Below are positions 6,013 to 8,880 of a stretch of 8,880 bases of DNA, piece by piece. How positions within the stretch are numbered: position 1 is the first letter of the stretch; every line of letters starts with the position of its first letter. The notes under the pieces were generated by a model. It saw nothing but the letters and a program-made list of their open reading frames with translations, was not told the DNA's origin and ran no database searches. The position numbers and the translations under genes were made by a program. The stretch lies in NCBI GenBank assembly GCA_036821485.1, contig DAISJM010000085.1, positions 1 to 8,880 of the forward strand, in the 5' to 3' direction. Origin of the DNA: DAISJM01 sp036821485 (lineage in GTDB: Bacteria > Verrucomicrobiota > Kiritimatiellia > CAIQIC01 > JAGNIJ01).

Positions 6013-6018
6013 AGTGCC

Positions 6019-7059
6019 ATGGCTACGTTGGGCAAGATTACGGACGACGTCTTTCAGAAGATCATCAAGCCGCGCCTCGGCGCACACCGCCCCGAGGTCG
6101 CCGTCGGCCCCGAGCAGGGCGTCGATGTCGGCATCCTCGAACTTGGCGAACTCGCCCTCGCGATGACTGCCGATCCGGTCTTCATCGTTCCCGAATACGG
6201 GTTCGAGCGCTCGGCCTGGTTCGCCATCCACATTCTGGCCAGCGATGCGGTCACATCGGGTCTTCCGCCCGCGTTTCTTTCCATCGACCTGAATCTGCCC
6301 CCTGAGCTCACAGATGCCGACTTCGCCCTGATGTGGGACGTCATCCATCGCGAATGCGTGAAGATGGGCGCGGCCATCGTGACAGGACATACCGGCCGCT
6401 ATGATAACTGCAATTATCCGATGATCGGCGGCGCGACGTTCATGGCCATGGGCCCACGCGACGCGTACTGCTCACCGAAGTTCTGCAAGCCCGGCGACCA
6501 ACTCATCATCACCAAGGGCCCGGCCGTCGAAGCCACCGGCATCTTCGCCGCCATGTTCCCGGACCGCATTGAAAAGCTTGGCGGCCCCACGCTGCGCAAG
6601 CAGGCGGAAGATGTGTTCTATCGCATGTCTATCGTCGACGATGCCCGAATCGCCGCTGCCGTCGGCACCCGCGACCGCGGCGTCGCCGCGATGCACGATG
6701 CCACGGAATACGGCATCTGGGGCGGCCTGCACGAATTCGCCCACGCGGCGAATCTCGGACTTGTCGTTCATCGCGACCAGATTGTCATGACGCCTTCGGT
6801 GAAGGAGGTCTGCGCGTTGTTCCAGATCGAGCCCTTCAGCAGCATCAGCGAGGGCACCATGATTGCCGCCGTCCGCCCCCATGCCGCCAACGAGGTCTTG
6901 CAGCGGCTCACCGACCACGGCATTCTTGCCTCGATCTGCGGTGAGATGACCGAAAGCTCCGAAGGCATTCATGTCGTGGAGGCCGGCCGCCGGCGCGTGC
7001 TGGAACATCCGGGTGTGGATCCCTTCTGGGAGGCTTTCTACAAAGCGCTCAAAGCCTGA
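6019..7059 (+). CDS. AIR synthase-related (PurM/HypE/ThiL superfamily) protein under TPP control
   Basis: This 346-aa protein has the two-domain PurM-like layout. The N-terminal half has VAVGPEQGVDVGIL (27-40), the TADPVF segment (50-55), ASDAVTSGLPP (74-84) and VTGHTGRY (121-128), the last matching in position the GGDT-type nucleotide-binding loop of ThiL/HypE. The C-terminal half starts near KPGDQLIITKGPAVEATG (157-174) and includes MHDATEYGIWGG (225-236) and ISEGT (276-280). Superfamily members use ATP to activate a substrate: PurM in purine synthesis, ThiL as thiamine-phosphate kinase, HypE in hydrogenase cyanide ligand synthesis. It differs from standard ThiL and HypE and resembles the HypE-like group often annotated only as AIR synthase-related. 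The riboswitch directly upstream points to a thiamine role. No hydrogenase genes are nearby. The reaction cannot be assigned from sequence. Confidence 0.88.
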   Translation: MATLGKITDDVFQKIIKPRLGAHRPEVAVGPEQGVDVGILELGELALAMTADPVFIVPEYGFERSAWFAIHILASDAVTSGLPPAFLSIDLNLPPELTDADFALMWDVIHRECVKMGAAIVTGHTGRYDNCNYPMIGGATFMAMGPRDAYCSPKFCKPGDQLIITKGPAVEATGIFAAMFPDRIEKLGGPTLRKQAEDVFYRMSIVDDARIAAAVGTRDRGVAAMHDATEYGIWGGLHEFAHAANLGLVVHRDQIVMTPSVKEVCALFQIEPFSSISEGTMIAAVRPHAANEVLQRLTDHGILASICGEMTESSEGIHVVEAGRRRVLEHPGVDPFWEAFYKALKA

Positions 7060-8633
7060 TGGACAGGTTACGCATATTGGCCCTGCTGGCCCTGGTCGCC
7101 GTGCCCTATATCACGGCGCTCAACCATGACTTCGTTTACGATGACCATGGCTCCATCGTCGAGAATGCCTATCTTCAGGAATCCGGCCACATCCGGGACG
7201 TTCTGGGCCTGCGCACGCTGACCGACCTCTCCGTCCCCGACGGGCGTCGCCCCACCGTGCTGCTGAGCTATATGGCCGACCGCAGCCTCTGGGGCCTGCG
7301 ACCACTCGGATTCCATGCCACCAGCCTGCTGATTCACCTCTGCAACACGCTGCTCGTGCTGGCGCTCGCCCGAAAGTTTGTCGCCCCGGGATCAAAACTC
7401 CTGCCGTTCGGCACGGCCCTGTTGTTTGGACTCCATCCAGTACTGATCGAGGCGGTGCAGTCCCCCGCGTTCCGCGAAGATCTGCTGGTCACGTTCTTCC
7501 TTCTCTCCTATCTCCTTCTCGCCACGCGCCGCGACACCTCCGCATGGTTCTCCGCCGTACCGCTGATCCTCGCACTGCTGTCCAAGGAAACCGCCGTGAT
7601 CGGCCCTCTCCTTCTCTTCGCGATCTGGTTTTGCCTGCCGGCCCTTCGCCCACCCACCCGAAGAGCCACAGGTCTCGCCGTGTACGGCATCGCCGCCATC
7701 TTCATTTTCGTCGGCCTGTGGATGGCCTCCGGCCCGCTTCAAGCCTCGGGCGACATTGCCTACGGCACCGAACTCCGTTACCCCCACAACCTGCTGACCC
7801 TTCCCTACCTCTGGCTCAAGATGCTGCGCATCATCATCGCGCCCTACCCGCTCGTCGTGGATTATGTCATTCGTCCCGTTCGCTCGATCGTCGAACCTCG
7901 GTTCATTGCCGGCGCGCTGGCCGTGCTCGCCTCGCTCACACTCTTCCTTGCCCTGCGCCGACGCCAGCCGCTCGTCGCACTCGGCCTCGGCTGGATGATG
8001 ATCGCCTTCGTGCCCGCATCGAACATGCTGCCGCTCTACAACCCCTTTGCCGAACGTTACCTTTACTGCGTCGTTCCCGGTTTCGCACTGGCCTTTGCAT
8101 CGCTCCTGGCTACACCCTCCAGCACGCGCTTGCGCACCATTCTGCTGGCCTGCACGGCGACCGCCTACGCCTGCCTGGCCATCCTTCGCCTTGCAGATTG
8201 GCGAACCGATCTTGATCTCTGGTCGCGCGCGATACAGGACCAGCCTTACAGTGCGCGCGCCTTCACATGGGTCGGGCTCGAGATGAAACACCAACGCGAC
8301 CCGCGCGGCGCAATGCTGATGTTCCGCGCCGCGAGCGCGCTGAATCCGAAGGACATATCTCCGCTGATCAATATGGCCATCATCGAGGGAGAAGACGGAC
8401 GCCTCGCCGAGGCAGAAACACTTCTCCGCGAGGCCGTCCAACGACGACCCGACAAGGCTGACGCCCACTGGAACTTGGCCGTGGCACTGCAACTCCAGGG
8501 CAAGACCAATGAAGCGCAGGCAGAGATCACGCGCACACTCGAACAGGACCCCCGCCATCCCGCCGCCCTCTCCGTCCGGTCCGCAACCAAAGCTATTCCG
8601 CATGACACGGACAAGGGAATGCCCTTAGACTAA
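7059..8633 (+). CDS. TMTC-like membrane glycosyltransferase with C-terminal TPRs
   Basis: This 524-aa protein resembles the TMTC/PMT-like (GT-C fold) proteins. An N-terminal transmembrane helix is followed by FVYDDHGSIVEN (25-36) with the Asp28/Asp29 pair expected in the first outer loop. Next come HPVLIEAVQSPAFREDLL (126-143), SKET (175-178), several hydrophobic helices to about residue 380 and NPFAERYLY (328-336). Residues about 395-505 form roughly three TPR-like helix pairs (for example WNLAVALQLQGKTNEAQAEI, 471-490). GT-C enzymes transfer sugars from lipid-linked donors on the outer face of the membrane; the acceptor is unknown. The ATG overlaps the preceding stop by 1 nt (TGATG), so translation is likely coupled to the riboswitch-controlled gene. 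Confidence 0.85.
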   Translation: MDRLRILALLALVAVPYITALNHDFVYDDHGSIVENAYLQESGHIRDVLGLRTLTDLSVPDGRRPTVLLSYMADRSLWGLRPLGFHATSLLIHLCNTLLVLALARKFVAPGSKLLPFGTALLFGLHPVLIEAVQSPAFREDLLVTFFLLSYLLLATRRDTSAWFSAVPLILALLSKETAVIGPLLLFAIWFCLPALRPPTRRATGLAVYGIAAIFIFVGLWMASGPLQASGDIAYGTELRYPHNLLTLPYLWLKMLRIIIAPYPLVVDYVIRPVRSIVEPRFIAGALAVLASLTLFLALRRRQPLVALGLGWMMIAFVPASNMLPLYNPFAERYLYCVVPGFALAFASLLATPSSTRLRTILLACTATAYACLAILRLADWRTDLDLWSRAIQDQPYSARAFTWVGLEMKHQRDPRGAMLMFRAASALNPKDISPLINMAIIEGEDGRLAEAETLLREAVQRRPDKADAHWNLAVALQLQGKTNEAQAEITRTLEQDPRHPAALSVRSATKAIPHDTDKGMPLD

Positions 8634-8637
8634 GGGC
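8621..8637 (+). promoter_or_regulatory. Hairpin at stop codon covering the next gene's ribosome binding site
   Basis: GCCCTTA (8621-8627) is the exact reverse complement of TAAGGGC (8631-8637), with loop GAC. The right arm contains both the TAA stop of the TMTC-like gene and AAGGG (8632-8636), the best Shine-Dalgarno for the ATG at 8643. No U tract follows, so a terminator is unlikely. Confidence 0.6.
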
Positions 8638-8642
8638 GTCTC

Positions 8643-8880
8643 ATGACGTCATCACTTCAAAAACCGGAACCGCGATCGTGGCGCATCGCCAATATCGCAT
8701 GCTGGTTTGTCATTTTGGCTCTCGGCGCGTGGCGCGCGTGGGCCTCGCGCTTCTTCATGAACCCCGACGGCGTTTCCTATCTCGACATCGGTGATGCGTT
8801 CTGGCGCGGCCACTGGCCCGCCGTCTTCAACTGCTACTGGAGCCCTGTGTACCCGCTCCTGCTGGGCCTCGTGCTGAAAC
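8643..8880 (+). CDS. Polytopic membrane glycosyltransferase-like protein (3' partial)
   Basis: An ATG at 8643, six bases after AAGGG, opens a frame that runs off the window end; 79 residues are visible. A short polar N-terminus precedes a first hydrophobic helix (about 15-35). The segment NPDGVSYLDIGDAFWRG (40-56) and YWSPVYPLLLGLVL (65-78) follow. This Asp-containing first outer loop followed by a WSP-x-YP helix start is typical of bacterial GT-C mannosyl/arabinosyltransferase-like membrane proteins. It starts 9 bp after the TMTC-like stop in the same orientation and is probably in the same operon. The family call rests on a short N-terminal fragment. Confidence 0.75.
   Translation, partial: MTSSLQKPEPRSWRIANIACWFVILALGAWRAWASRFFMNPDGVSYLDIGDAFWRGHWPAVFNCYWSPVYPLLLGLVLK

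Noticed and set aside
5844..6305. 153-aa plus-strand open frame across the riboswitch
   Set aside because: It is out of frame with the AIR synthase-related gene, and its first third is the structured TPP aptamer.
5677..6390. N-terminal extension of the PaaX-like frame to 509 aa
   Set aside because: It would run antisense through the TPP riboswitch and the start of the AIR synthase-related gene, and the extra residues have no family features.

Overview
The window is a GC-rich bacterial chromosome segment, densely packed with genes on both strands. It carries a single-TM TatA-type translocase subunit, a lipoprotein and Era, so the host is a bacterium with a Tat system and a lipoprotein pathway. 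The mix of TPR proteins, a TMTC-like TPR glycosyltransferase and a small lipoprotein with a β-rich mature domain suggests the Planctomycetota/Verrucomicrobiota/Kiritimatiellota region of the tree. That placement is a weak inference, because no marker gene here settles it.

Layout. Positions 1-1055 (+) hold the last codons of an upstream gene, overlapping by TTGA a membrane-anchored TPR protein. Positions 1046-2364 (-) hold a tight three-gene operon read leftwards: an endonuclease III-family DNA glycosylase, a small lipoprotein and TatA. It converges on the TPR gene with a 10-bp tail overlap. A short divergent spacer at 2365-2448 contains four tandem heptamers. Positions 2449-4778 (+) encode a β-CASP metallo-β-lactamase (RNase-like) that overlaps the era gene by 4 bp, a likely RNA-processing/ribosome-assembly pair.

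Positions 4817-5747 are the most unusual segment: a lone PaaX-family (winged helix plus Cas2-like fold) gene on the minus strand, bracketed by two perfect 40-bp palindromes. The copies differ only at a dinucleotide in each arm, and the changes are compensated so that both remain perfect palindromes. Hand counts give about 50-52% GC in sampled lines of this gene against 67-72% in flanking genes, so the unit looks acquired.

Positions 5807-6018 hold a good sigma70-type promoter, a TPP (THI-box) riboswitch and a clear Shine-Dalgarno site. They lead into a PurM/HypE/ThiL-superfamily gene (6019-7059), which makes that poorly characterised family a candidate thiamine gene. It overlaps by 1 nt a TMTC-like membrane glycosyltransferase with C-terminal TPRs (7059-8633). 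A second membrane glycosyltransferase-like gene follows and runs off the window; its ribosome binding site lies within a hairpin at the preceding stop codon.
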